NCBI GenBank assembly: GCA_963556195.1
Contig: OY744544.1
Span: 48,602,827 to 48,666,826, forward strand
Origin: Sepiola atlantica
Taxonomy: Eukaryota; Mollusca; Cephalopoda; Sepiida; Sepiolidae
DNA length: 64,000 nt
Direction of reading: 5' to 3'
Shown: positions 1-12,208 of the stretch, piece after piece
Layout: every line of letters begins with the position of its first letter
Numbering within the stretch: position 1 is the stretch's first letter
Notes under the pieces: generated by a model
Told to the model about the DNA's origin: nothing
Database searches by the model: none
Seen by the model: the letters and a program-made list of their open reading frames with translations, nothing else
Made by a program: the position numbers and the translations under genes

Positions 1-480
1 AGGGGGAAACCCAATCGCCTTGACAAGACAAGGCTACAGGAATGGTATACTCAACCTGATCGTGATCACAAGCACCCGTGTCCAATCAATTTCTCTACCC
101 ACTTATAGCAAAACGTCCGCGGCGCACAGCCATGTTGCGGTTATATATCTTTCAAGTTGATTGACCCTTGCCACCACCTTCTAGCAATTATAAACTGGAA
201 TGGGTATTGATAGCAATGAATTTAATCAATTTTAATATTGTTAACGATCGGGGAAACTGATAGAATAAGTGCTAGGGGAAAGCGTAACTGGCCGATTGAT
301 CGGATCGGGCCTCTCCGACCACCCGTCTAGCCGAAGTAAGGGCCAAAGTAGAGTGTTGCAAATCACGTGACCATTTATGCAACCAGGCCACGGATTGCTC
401 AGCCACCAGGATCCCGTCCTAAGACATCACAGGTCACCACCCACGGCCAACAGGTGACCCCGTTTTCGGGGGGTTTTGCC
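1..480 (-). mobile_element. 5' UTR fragment of an I/Nimb-like LINE
   Basis: The stretch at about 290-470 (GATCGGATCGGGCCTCTCCG, then 'gggccaaagt', 'ccaccaggatcccg' and 'ggtcaccacccacggc') recurs at 11125-11290 and 34830-34995, which are the 5' ends of the two long LINEs here. Weaker matches, such as 'ggggaaaccca', run back to base 1. The orientation is the same as in those copies, so the coding part would lie beyond the left edge of the window. No ORF is preserved. The exact right boundary near 480 is uncertain. Confidence 0.55.
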
Positions 481-1503
481 CCTTTTATTTAATTCACTCA
501 GGTAGACAACTCTTATCCTGTGTTCCGTGCATTTTATTTTGTATCTGTTCATTGTTCTTGTGTTCCTTTGTCAGGGATTAAACTACAAGACATAATTCAC
601 TCTAGAAGAATATTGGTTAGATGTAAGCAGTTAGCTTAAAAAAATGTGTGCAAACAATCACAATATGCCACTGAAAATCAAGAAATGAATGGTTTCCAAG
701 TAATCTGCAGTAAATGCACTTATGTGCGTTTACTGCAGATTACTTGGAAATGCTGTCTTAAAAATATCATGTTTTTTTTAGACGATAATGTGCCACTTAG
801 ACTTAGCGTTAGTAGTAGGGTAAAGGAAGGGGGGTTATTCAGACTTAATGTTAGGGTTAAGGGAGTTTTTAGAAGAGGGGGTGTCTTGTCACAGAGATTT
901 ATGGTTAATGGTACAACATTTTAATGGCATTTTTAGGAGATGGGCTTGTCACTCGAACCTATAAATAGTTGTAAAGTAATTATTAGTTTTTTATATTAAG
1001 TTTTCACATTGAAAAATTATCAAAAAAATTTGCAATGCTCTAACAAGAATGGCCGAGAAATGGGAGATCATTTTATGTTAAATTTATATGCGAAGTTCTA
1101 AATTATTTTTTTATCTTTTTTACAAGATTTTTAGGGTGTTCACACGTAATCACATAAAAAAAAAAGAAAGTAATTTATTTATTTTTTAAGAAAGTCATTT
1201 ATTACTAGAATTAAAGTTTGAAAGGTGAGTATATTTGAAAACTAGTATTTCTCGAAGTAGCCACAAACGTTTTTTAAAGCAAAAATGTATTTTCTTTGTT
1301 TTTTTTTTTTAAAAATAAGTCCACGTTTACAATACTAACTGTTTACAAACAGCTGATGCTCGTTAATTGCATTTCTAGCATAATAGTCTCAATGAAACAG
1401 TTAAATTTTTAACTTTAGCTGAAAAGGGGACAATATTTTTTCGGATAGGGTAATTAAAAATTGCTACTACCAAAAGAGAAAGCAACATACAATTATAATT
1501 AAT
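481..1503. other. AT-rich non-coding DNA
   Basis: No convincing coding region. It contains one strong hairpin (693-750, listed separately) and A/T homopolymer runs. If the PI3K locus is intact this is intronic. Confidence 0.5.
693..750. repeat. 27-bp inverted repeat with 4-nt loop
   Basis: Arms 693-719 and 724-750 are complementary over 27 bp except one position, which would be a G:U pair in RNA. The loop is TTAT (720-723) and the arm core is CCAAGTAATCTGCAGTAAA. It is too short and too tightly looped for a typical MITE. It could be a fold-back mutation or a miRNA-like hairpin. Transcription cannot be judged from sequence. Confidence 0.85.
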
Positions 1504-1668
1504 AATAAAGATCAAGCTCCTTTCCTTTCACCACCAGCACTCCAATCCCCACTTTGTCCCAATTGAAATGAGCGGCTCTCCCCTTGAGGAAGCCCACTGC
1601 TTTGATAAGCTCCTGGAACTGACCTTTTCTTCAGACTTAAAATGGAAGACTTACATTAAATCTACTTT
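1504..1668 (+). mobile_element. Jockey-like LINE ORF2 scrap
   Basis: Nucleotide similarity to 38343-38510 of the larger plus-strand LINE is clear. Shared words include 'tttcaccaccagcactc', 'ccaattgaaatga' and 'aaatggaagacttacat'. The piece corresponds to the region just after the reverse transcriptase YADD motif. It is an isolated fragment with several indels and no function. Confidence 0.75.
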
Positions 1669-1925
1669 GAATTCACCTCACCCTTGCATTCCCAAAGCAC
1701 ATCGCAAAACTGTCTATTTTTCCTTGCAAGAACTGGCATACACCAGAATTTCACTCATAGTGAAACTTATTTCAGTTAGAATCTTCTGGCTGAACATGAG
1801 ATGTGAATTCACCGTCTTGACTCCCTCCATTTTTTATCCTGCCAGGACACAGATACATACAAACCCAACTCGGAACCTTCAATACTTCTGACGATTTGAC
1901 CACATTCACATGAATCCTAGCCAAC
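1669..1925 (+). pseudogene. Ty3/gypsy integrase zinc-binding fragment
   Basis: The plus-strand reading contains VKLISVRIFWLNMR, which matches the integrase N-terminus of gypsy G2 in this window (MKLISARSFWPNMRRD, minus strand near 49500). Downstream, 'FDHIHMN' corresponds to the 'FSHIHID' preceding the first catalytic Asp. The zinc-binding Cys residues are lost. It joins directly to the LINE scrap on its left, so the ORF spanning 1568-1891 is a chimera of two dead elements, not a gene. Confidence 0.6.
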
Positions 1926-2739
1926 AGTTTCCTCTTTTCAATAAAAGAACATTTTGTATTTTGCAATAAAACAAAGACATTTTTTAATCATACTTAATAG
2001 TTATTTACTCTGTTGTTGCAATTGGCATCTTAATTTAAATGTATTCTCATGTGCTGCTATAACCAATAAAGTATTTCTTGTTTTTTTTATCGGCTAAAAG
2101 CCTAAGCAGGGTCTTATATGTATACAAAATCCCTTGCATAATAAGTTGTGATTTGGTTAGCGGAAAACAGGCACATCCAAACTTACGCATTAATATACAG
2201 GTGATTAGCACATTACTGCACAATACTAATTTCCACCTAAAGCTGGATGCGTGCCAAATACTTCAGTTCAAGTCAAGACTTCAACGAAGTCAAACGTAAC
2301 ATTTCCTTGCCTTACGTCATCATGGTGACGCGAGATGTCCCTGTATTCTTGTTCCAGTGAAATAAAAGACATTTATATTATTGTAGAGAAGGCGTTGGCA
2401 TTTTCCCTCAAGTCAAATAAGTACAGACACGGCCGACTCAGTAAAATGTTTATCTCCTGTCTTAACACGCTCTGCAAACATCACCACTCTACAACGTCAT
2501 AAAGGATGAATGGTTGCTTTATAATGTCATACATTACCCCCTCCCATCCCTCTATCGTCTGTCTTTTAATTATTTACTTCAGTTGTCGATAATTATGGGA
2601 TAGTTAGCTTTTAAAATATTTGTGGATTAAATTGTATTGTTTTAAAATTATTTTAAACACTGAGTGACATGGCATTAAATTTTATCTTTTTATCTATATA
2701 ATCACCTTCTATATAATAGAGTAAAATTAGACTATTTCT
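1926..2739. other. Anonymous non-coding DNA
   Basis: Nothing recognisable: no ORF with a known motif and no repeat shared with the rest of the window. Confidence 0.45.
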
Positions 2740-3420
2740 CGACATATAAAGTCTGACTGTTTGTCCAAGGTCATTTTAAACCTGGATATGGTAGGCATCG
2801 TCGCAACCTCCCCTGGCAGGTTGTTCCACAGAGCAGAAACACGGGCATAAAATGCTACCTTTCTACTATTGAGATGAAAATGATGATAGTACCACTTTTA
2901 CAGGTTCGCACAGAGACCAGAATTTGGCGCTAGAATGAAAAACACCTCGAAAGGTATACTTAAATACCCATCTGGATGGATGCCGTCAAGACTGTGGCTT
3001 TGCGAGCACAATCTGCACTGTCTTGACAGAGATGGTCATGCGATTTCTTTGTCTCTACAGTCATGATTGCGATAAATCAAGGAAAAGAGGGTACTCTGGA
3101 AAGCTGGATTTGTAATAATCCTGTCAGCTGTGTCCCCGAATATGACCACTTGGTTATGGAGTCGTTTTTTCGTCTTATATGAGCGTACAATCTTTTAGGA
3201 TTGGCATACACTTGTTCTGTTAAATGTGTTCCGTAGATGGAACGTGCCTCTCTGAATACCTGCTCTTCCCTATTACATTGTCTTCTTTAATTTTCAAGGC
3301 TTCTGCAGCTTGAGCAATCAAGTATTCAGACCATGCAACATCGTGAAGTCTCCATTCTCGCTTGACCATGCTGGTTACCTATGGTTGTTGGAATGTGAAA
3401 AAGGGACGACAGCCATGCAA
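2740..3420 (-). pseudogene. Decayed LINE ORF2 remnant
   Basis: The reverse complement of 2750-2830 reads RVSALWNNLPGEVATMP, a typical LINE ORF2 C-terminal motif (x-LWNxLPxEVxxxPS-type). Upstream, near 3180-3240, 'YANPKRLYAHIRRK' resembles the endonuclease-reverse transcriptase linker of CR1/jockey-like LINEs. The central reverse transcriptase domain is absent, so the copy is internally deleted as well as frameshifted. The exact family is not resolvable by eye. Confidence 0.6.
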
Positions 3421-3769
3421 TTAAGGTTTTAATTGCTTACCACTTTTGAATCTTCATTTTGGTGTTACGCCTAACTTTAGACAAGGGGCTGCCATCTATA
3501 CTTCGAAGTTTAAAATAGCATTCCCAGTTGATTTTTTTTATTTTAGATTATTGTTATTTAATTAGAGTAATTATAAATGGAGTTCAAAACTGTTTGAATT
3601 ATACAAAGATCCCTAGTGGTTCAAAAGTTACAAGAATTGGGGGTTCAAAATTGACATTATATTGAAAAAAATACTTATTTAGAGAATAAGAGGTAGAGAT
3701 ATCAGCATTTCTTTTCTTTTTTGTTAAGAAATGAAGCGACGGATAAACATGTGACGCATACAAAGTGTG

Positions 3770-3816
<47 letters not shown>

Positions 3817-3867
3817 GTTGGTGGGAAAGAATCACAGCAGAGTGCTTGAAAAAAAAAAAAAAGAGCG

Positions 3868-3909
<42 letters not shown>

Positions 3910-5941
3910 ATGTCCTTCTTTCCAGTCACGCAAGTAAACATACTTCTCTCACCATTCCATCATGGAAGTAAAAGACTTGCCAGACGGAATGATTTCAAAT
4001 GTTTAGGGGAAGGAAGGAAGAAAGCAAATTGCAAATTCGACAACTAGGTGAAATGAATTTGGAAAAAAACCCTTCACTATTTCCATGAGGCGCATTCTTT
4101 TTTTCCTTCTTTCCATACCAATTGATATATTGTTTTTGCTTTTATTTTTAACTTTTTCTTTCTTTCTTTTTCTTTAAACTTTACTGATTTAGACATTATT
4201 TTATACGAATATTAGTGTAAACACTGGCGAAGCATAATATTTTTTTCCATCACTTTTGACGGGTGTACGCTCGTAAAAATAATAGACTTATGCAAGTTAT
4301 GCAAGAAGAATGTCTTAAAGATATGTAGATATATCACAGTTTATGCATAGATAAATAAGCAAGAGATAAAACTGACTTTATTTTTTATTTAGTTTTCATG
4401 GTTTTAATTTATAAAATTTTCCAAGCAGTTTTAAAAAAATCATTTTGACAGACGAAACACGTGCGTCGTAAATAAACAATATACACATTTAAATTACTTC
4501 AAAATTACATTGCATTAATGTGAAATAACAATAAAAAGCATAAATGAGATTCACAAAGAAAAGTTGTTTTTCTAAGAACCTTTTGAAATAAAAGAAAATA
4601 TTAAACATAGAAGTACCAACAATTTTATTCAAATAATTTTGCCCATAATGTTTTGAATGTAGGTTACGATTTTAGCACATTTAAAATTTTCAAATGTAAA
4701 TTGATTTTTTTTTTTATTGTTCTTTTTTTGTTTTTAACTAGCTTAGCTTTTCATAACATCTATTTAAATATATATCAAGCAAAGTCTGTCGACGTCAACC
4801 ATGATTTATTTTTACTATGTCGAATATTCATTTAAAGATATACTCATTTCAAATTAAGAGTTATACTGACCAGGGGGTGGGGCATAACATTAAATGACAG
4901 ACTTTAAAACATTTTTACTCAGCAGGCAAGTGAGCTTTCTTTCTTTTTTTTGTTGTGGTTTACTTAAAAAAAAAAAAAATCTTAATTTTTTAAGTTAGTT
5001 TTTTATAAAAATTAAAGTTTCACAAACTTTTCGAGCGTTAAAGCACTATTAAAATTTCACATTATATATCAAAATAATTCTGAAACTATTTTCTATTAAT
5101 AAGTAGTGGCTCTTTTTTGCGTACTTTATAATTTTGTAAGGAATTTCTCTTTAGTTTACTATGTCGTATTTCTTCTTAAATTGGTCGAAGAAGAAAATTA
5201 AAAGTTTCTGGTTGTAGTTTAAGGTCTGTTCTGATTGGGTGTACAGTTTCAAGAATATCGGTAAAGATTGACTGTTTTAACCTTGAAAAACAAACTAACG
5301 TGTAAAATTGAGTCTCGAAAAAAATATTCATATTTCACATTTTCTACTGTTAGAAATAAATACTGTTTTAACTCGCTGTAAAAAATAATTCAATGGATAA
5401 AAACACATACAAATTACATATTCGAAAAGATTATTTTCTTTTCTTTCCAACCATAAAAAATTGGCCTAGAAATTGCGAGTTGAACGAATTAAGGAACAAA
5501 TTCTTTAATGTCACACGATAATGGCTGACAGGCTGGGAATGCCATTTAAAGTGGTGTTATCACTCTTACCAATGGGTAATAAGACGTTCATGTCTGACAC
5601 TTGACAAATACTTTGAGAATAACATGTCATGGGTTGATGGTTGCTGGCCCTTGTGGACTCTGGATACAGCTGAAACATGCTGAACAAGGAAGTTTTCCTC
5701 AACTGTGTTAACAATGAGTTGTCAAATTGATTTTTTAATAAACAGAAATATGCCTTCCAGTCAATTAATGGAGCATTTAGATCACAACTATTAGACATTC
5801 GCGGTATAGTTTATCTGCTCTAACTATTGCATTTAATAGTCATTGATCATCATCCAGCTTTGCCGATGGACTACGATATATTACAAGCAGTGGAAACCAT
5901 TCTCTTTAGAGTCGGACTCCCGATAGAATAGAGTTGTAGTA
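3421..5941. other. AT-rich non-coding DNA with TA microsatellites
   Basis: Contains (TA)n tracts at about 3777-3802 and 3870-3906 and many homopolymers. The tyrosine/isoleucine-rich ORFs here are translations of the TA tracts. No gene recognised. Confidence 0.5.
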
Positions 5942-6299
5942 GGCGGTTGATTGATTGGTTGTTTTACAGAATATCATCCCTTTTCGGGTTATTTAATGCC
6001 AAATCCGGTCATTTTGGTAGAAATTTTTATGTTCCAAGTTCTTTATATCTTCAAATATGTATTCAAGGTGTTTGGTTTGATTGTTTTGTAAAGGAAAATT
6101 GTTGTTTTTGTTTTTGCAGAACATGATTGAGTTTTGCAAAGGAGAGAAAAAGGGGGTAAAAGATATAGCATCAATGTTTGGCTTGGTTTACGGTATAATA
6201 GCCATCGAGGTGTTATTTAATGCCGACTAATGTTGTCAAATGAAGTCCCAAGGTAGGTCAATTTATTTTATATTGTTGTAGAAAAAAAAAACAATGAGA

Positions 6300-9200
6300 T
6301 TAAATTTTTTTGAACAGTCCAACTTCTTTAATGAAGTCTAAGATTTTGGTCCAATTTGTGTCTTTAAACAGGTCCTTTAGATTTTTCGAGTTGTAGTATT
6401 TCCTTCGGCTTTGTTGTAGATCCTGACAGTCTATTAATATATGTTTGACTGTAAAAGATTTTTGACATGATACACACATTGGGGACTCTTCATCTTTCAA
6501 TAAATGTTTGTGCGTAATATATGTATGTCCAATATGAAGTCTGGCTATTACAACCTTTCCTCATTCTTGTGTTTTTGTAGCCTAAGGGCCACTCATCAAT
6601 AGTTGGCCAAATCTTGTGTAATTTATTACTTTTGCATTCATCCCAAGATTCTTGCCATTTTTCTTTGATTAACCTGTTTATAGAACGTAGAAGATCACTG
6701 TATGGAATCCTAGTATTGGTAGGAATCATGTTCAGCGATTCTTTTGCTGCACTATCCGCTTTTTCGTTTTCACGAATGCCGATATGACTTAGTATCCAGC
6801 ATGATTTAATTTTACACTGCTTCTCGTTATAGATATAGGTAGTTTTATTTTAAATTTTTGTGATTAGAGGGTTATCCATTTTTTTGTTCTTCAGTGTTGT
6901 GAGCACTGATAGAGAGTCGGAGAAGATTATCTGTTCGACTACTTTCTATTATTTTTAGAGCCAGATATATGGCTGTAGCTTATGCACTAAAAATTGATGC
7001 TTTGTCAGATAGTCTACACTGCCTTTTAATCTTATCCAACTCTGCATCTTTAGAACCATCAGGTGTAAATGTATTTGTATTCAGGGTGGTTTTCCAAGAT
7101 CACTTGAAGTTTTTCTTGGAAAGTATATGGATGAGTATTTTTCTTGTTTAAGTTGTCCAGTAATAGATTCACTTCTGGAGCTCTGATGATCCAAGGTTCA
7201 GTTTCAGATAAAGTGAAAATGTCAATGTAGGAAAGTTGGATTTTAGATTCTTTTATAATGGGTTCCATTCTAAGGCCTAAAGGTTTTATCATTTTTCTTT
7301 TTTGTTCAAAAAAGGTTCAGAGTTTTGGGTTAAATATACAGTCGTATGCTGGGTTGGTTGTACATAATTTTAATTTTATTATGTATTGCAGGGCCAATTT
7401 TTCACTTCTAATCTGAAGGGGTGCTTCATGAGCTTCTACATATAAGCTCTCAACTGGGGAGGTTCTGTATGCACCTAATACCAGTCTCAAGCTTTCATGG
7501 TGGATGGTATCAAGTTCTTTTAGATAGGATTTGTCTGAGAGCAAAAGTACAAGCATTTTGTTTTCATTTTAGAGAAATTGAAACCGTTCTGATGGCCATC
7601 TTGTCGTTTATGTTAAATTGAAGTTGTTGTTCAATCATGTTTGTATATTTAGATCTATAGCAGATCATGAGTTCAGCTACATATAGGGAATCTTTAATCC
7701 CTGATGTTTCTGTTGTGATGTCTTTAAGGATATTATTAACTTTAATATTAAACAGGGTTACTGAGAGAATAGTTCCCTAGGAAACTCCTGTCTCTTGCCA
7801 TTTTTTAACTTGGAAGATTCTATTGTTTATGAAATTTTCTATGAATATGAGAAGTTTGCCTTTTAGGCCTAATTCTTTTAAGTCATTTATAATACCATAT
7901 TGCCATGTGGTTTCATAGGCTTTTTCTATATCAAAAAATATTGCAGTTACATGTTGCTTTTGGATAAAATTATGTAGGTTTCAAGCTGCACTATGGTGAT
8001 TTTGTTTTTCCTAAAACCAGATGAAATTTGGATGATAGGTTGTTTTTTTCCAGGTACCTTTTATTAATCATTCTTTTAAGTGTTTTGCATAAGCAACTAG
8101 TTAGGGCTATAAGCCTGTAGTTTTTGGGGTTTGTGGTGTTGTCTTTATGAATTTTTCCTTTTTGTTTGTCTGGGTCTGTTTTCATTGCTTTTGGAATAGG
8201 GATTATTATAGCTTGTTTCCACTGAGCGATTTCACCTTTGTTCCATATGTCATTGTATAATTTTAGGAAGTAGTTTAGAAATATTTAGGGTAAATTTATC
8301 AAGAATTCATAATGAATCTCGTCTTGGCCTACAGATGAATTATGAGTTTCATTCAAAGCTTCCTGAAGTTCAGTTATGGTAAAAATTTTGTTATGAGGTT
8401 GATTTTTTTCTTTTTCTTTATTTTGTCTGATATTTTGGAAGTTAGGATTTTCCTTTTGGTTGGTGCAATTGATTTAATGGGGTGTTAGAATATTTTCCTG
8501 AAATTTTTCGTATCATTTTCCATATTGTTTTAATTTTAGTCTTGAGTACAAAATTCTGTCAGGAAGTTCTTTTTTATTCCCTAATAGTTTTTTGTGCTTT
8601 GGCCCGACAGTTTTTAAAACTGTTAAAGTTTTCTTTGGTTGGATTTAATTAAAAAATTTTCAGAGCAGTACGACATGTGTGTATGGCAGTTTGGCATTCA
8701 TGGTTAAACAATTTTTTGTTTGTTTGTTGGAGTCGGAAATTTTAGGTATGCTTTTTTCAGCAATTTCTAGAAGTGTTTTGGAGAAATATGTTATGTGGTC
8801 TTTGTTATTATTTGATTTGGGAGTGAGTTTATTTTGGCATAGAATTTTATATTTATCCCAGTTTGCTCTGTTACGGTTCCAGTATGAGATTTCTTCTGTT
8901 TTGGAATTGGGATTTTCTAAAATTATTGGGAAAGGTCACTGCCACATGTATCATTGAGCATTTTCCAATTGAAATCTAGAAAAGTAGTGGGGTTACATAG
9001 TGTGAGGTCTAATTCAGAATATGAGCCTGTTGCTGGGTGGAGGTAGATCTATGTTTTTTTGATTGAAAAGACATATTCCTGATTCCTTTCATTAATTATG
9101 TTTTCTTTAATTTTGCCTTTTCCATTGGTTTCTTTACTTCCCCAAATTTGATTATGACTATTGAAGTCACCAACTAAGGTTTGGGAAGTTGTATAATTAA

Positions 9201-9520
9201 GTTATCCAGCTCGGTTTCATTAATCTTCTCTAAGTATAGGGAACAGAGTGTTATCCTTTTATGGAGAGATACTGATATGGCAACTGCCTGCAAGTTTGAT
9301 TTTAAAGGGATTTGCTTTTATAGTATTTTGTTATTTACAATGATGGAGGTGCTTCCTGAGGCTCTGTCATTACTATTGTGGATATAATTATATGATGTAT
9401 GATTTTTAATATTTATTTCGCCATTTTCCTTGAAATGAGTTTCCTGAAGGCAGACAACTGCTGGAGATAAGTTTTTCATGAGAATAAGCAATTTTTCATA
9501 ATTTGGTTTTATACCACAGA
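6300..9520 (-). pseudogene. LINE copy 1 ORF2 (endonuclease-RT-RNase H)
   Basis: Broken polyprotein. From C-terminus to N-terminus along the plus strand: a Cys/His finger at 6300-6500 (CVSC followed by TVKHILIDC), RNase H-region pieces at 6490-7000, reverse transcriptase around 7300-8200 ('NYRLIALTSCLCKTLKRMI' at 8060-8140 is the conserved RT block before the palm), and endonuclease pieces around 9000-9500. Many stops and frameshifts separate these blocks. The RNase H domain plus C-terminal finger places it with I-clade-like LINEs. Confidence 0.75.
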
Positions 9521-9529
9521 TGTTCCACT

Positions 9530-10660
9530 GTAAAAGTCGGGGGGGGGGGGGGTGTTTGTAGAGGTTTTAGCGTGTTCATCTCGTTCCATTTTCTCTGGTA
9601 TTTTTTTTTTGTTCCTGGATCTTTATTTGGGTTTTTTATTTCTAGTTTGTGCCTAGATTGGGATATTTGTCGTGATTTTTCGGATTCTAGGCTTTTTGAT
9701 TTGATTTGGTCAGGGCTTTTTGAGTTTCTCTGTCTTGAACTTGTAAGCTGTTTGGGTTGAGTTTTTATTTTGGCTTGTAGCATCCTTGGTCTCGTCAATC
9801 TGGGATTGGGGATTTTTCTTTTGATTTGATTCCATGTTAAATCTAGTTGTCAGGGTGACTAAGTTTTCTTTTAATATCTCAAGTAGAGATCTTAGTTCTT
9901 TCACTAGATCTGGTAGGTTGTTTTTATTTTGTAGGGTAAACGGGCTTGATCGTTGGGTTGCTTCTGCATAAGTGTTGTTTTTAAATATACTTCAACAATC
10001 TTTCGTGCTTCTGGGTAGAATAAATTTTGTCTTATGTTTAATTTCGATTATTTCTCTTTCTTTTTGGTAGATTTTGAAGTTTTTAGAGTAGGCTGGATGA
10101 CCTTTATTGCAATTTGAACATTTTTCGATGTTATGGCATTCATCTTCTGTGGTTGGGGTCTTTTTCACCACATTTCACACATGTTTTAATTCCTCTACAT
10201 ATTTCTCTATGATGCCCATATTTTTGGCATTTGTGGCATGTTATACCTTTTAAATTAGGTAGCCATTTTTTTTTTGGGGGGGGGGGGGGATTGTAGGTGT
10301 GTCAAAGTCAGTATATAAGTATTAGTTGGTATGGTCTGACCATTTCTTTTTATGGTTATGCATGTGTGATCAATTACGCCTTGTTTTTGTAATACCGTTC
10401 TTATTTCATCCGTAGTTGCCAAGGACAATTCTTGGTTCTTTATGACTCCTTTAGAGGTATTTAGCTTTTCATGTGGAAAACCTTTACATTTATGGTTGTA
10501 GAAATTTCCCATTTTTAATAGGTTTTGGGCGGCGTTATTGTTCTTTACTTCGACAAGAAGATTTCCATTTCTTAGTTTTTTTAATTGAATTTGGATTGCT
10601 CTTGCTGGTAAGTATTTTTTCGATTAAGAATGGTGATAATTCACTCATTTTTTTTGCTTT
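9530..10660 (-). pseudogene. LINE copy 1 ORF1 (gag-like, CCHC knuckles)
   Basis: The reverse strand near 10090-10260 encodes CHKCQKYGHHREIC followed by CVKCGEK, two zinc knuckles closely matching ORF1 of copy 2. The region at 10255-10512 encodes a block shared with copy 2 ('NTSKGVIKNQELSLATTDEI'). It is interrupted by frameshifts and by homopolymers at 9540-9551 and 10266-10288. It would have been an RNA-binding nucleocapsid-like protein. Confidence 0.75.
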
Positions 10661-11391
10661 CTAGTAGTTATTACTAGGAATTTCGGAAAATTTGTGGAAA
10701 AGCTATTTTTTGGTGTGTTGTATATTTTTTCGTCCTCTGAGCTTGAGGTTTGAGACATTTTTTTTGGGGAAAAATGATCCATGGTATTTTTTCGTTTTTT
10801 CATCACACTTGCTCGCCACCCACCTCAGAGCCTTTTGTGGGAAGTGCCAGGGGAGGGAGGAAACCCATTCACTCTGACACCACAGTGATACAGAGATTAT
10901 ATACTTGGTCTAGGTGAAGCACTGAGCACCTATTTTCCATTGATTTTGCTTTTTGGGGTTTTTAAGAAAAATGTCAGGGATGTCGCAGCCATGTCAATGC
11001 TTTGTTAGCCATAACCACCGCTTTCCACCATATTTTGGGGGTATTTATTAGTGGTTGTTAGTGGGGGTTGAAATAGGAATGTAGATTAGTGTGAGTTTTA
11101 TATGGTGGGGCTTGACGTGACCAGACGATTGATTGGATTGGGCCTCTCCAACCGCCCATCTAGCCCAAGTAAGGGCCAAAGTGAACTGCTGCAGTGTACA
11201 TATCTACTACTTTCCCGAGTTATGCTCATCCACCAGGATCCCACCCTTGAGCATCACGGGTTGCCACCTACGGCAAACTGGTGGCCCCGCACAGGTGTGT
11301 AAAAAAAAAAAAAGGTGAAAAGAGAGAGAAAGGAGGTGAATTGTTGTTTTTTTGTTTTGCAGAACATGATTGAATTTTGGCGGTTGATTGA

Positions 11392-12169
11392 GTATTATGA
11401 TGAAGTCGACACTGTGACAGTCGGGTTAGACTGCTAATACATTCTTTAATTTATAACTAATAAATAACAAGTATAATTTATAAAACACTAGCACGGCTAC
11501 CCAGCATTGCTCGGGAGTATTTTTCAGATAATATATTTTTTATTCATATAGAAACGAGGTGAAAATATTTAAGAAATCCCCGGAATCTTTCAAATTTTGT
11601 TCATTATTGCACATTTTCTGTAACTGGTGCCGAAAATTTTGCACCTCTTCTCTCCTTCCATATCATACTATCTTCAGACATTACCAAAAAGGCTATCAAC
11701 ATTGTTATTCTTCTCTTTGTCTGATCGTTACAGAATCGCTGTTGAAATCAAACATTTCAAAAACTCTTTATTGCCAGTAATGCAACCAGCAATATTCTAA
11801 CAGTGTTTCGCTAAAAAAAAAAAAAACTTATTTGTGTTTTTCCAGTTATTTTTTAAAATTTTCTCTCCAAACATCTTTCTTGGATAAGAAGTTAATTTAT
11901 TTCTTATTTACTCAAAACAGTTTTACAAAGTATTACTACTTGCTTTTAGTTTATTTTCGAATTTCTAAAAGTAAACATTTTCTATTTCTCTATAGTTTTT
12001 TTTTAATAAGTCATTACTTTTTCCCGTGAGGCTAAACTTCTGGTCTAAAATCAGATAATGAAAAAAACAATTCAGTATTACGACTTGAATTTCATTTCTG
12101 TTTCAGATTCTTTTTTTTACTACAGTGGCACCTCTCATTCATAACAAACCAAACAGAAAATAATTATTT

Positions 12170-12208
<39 letters not shown>

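Larger units (their letters stand above)
5955..11378 (-). mobile_element. I/Nimb-like LINE copy 1, near full length
   Basis: The element reads right to left: 5' UTR (about 10780-11378), ORF1 with CCHC knuckles, ORF2 with endonuclease, reverse transcriptase, RNase H and a C-terminal Cys/His finger, and a 3' end with a TTGA-type repeat on the plus strand. GGCGGTTGATTGA occurs at 5942-5954 and again at 11379-11391, a plausible 13-bp TSD, though it overlaps the TTGA tail. All ORFs are broken, so the copy is inactive. The 3' end is odd: 6105-6170 resembles the element's own 5' end (see findings). The copy lies on the same strand as the PI3K exon and presumably sits in its intron. Confidence 0.8.

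Noticed and set aside
3599..3941. Ile/Tyr-rich ORFs
   Set aside because: Translation of TA dinucleotide tracts.
5511..5798. 95-residue minus-strand ORF
   Set aside because: No motif recognised and length is within chance expectation; possibly an old repeat.
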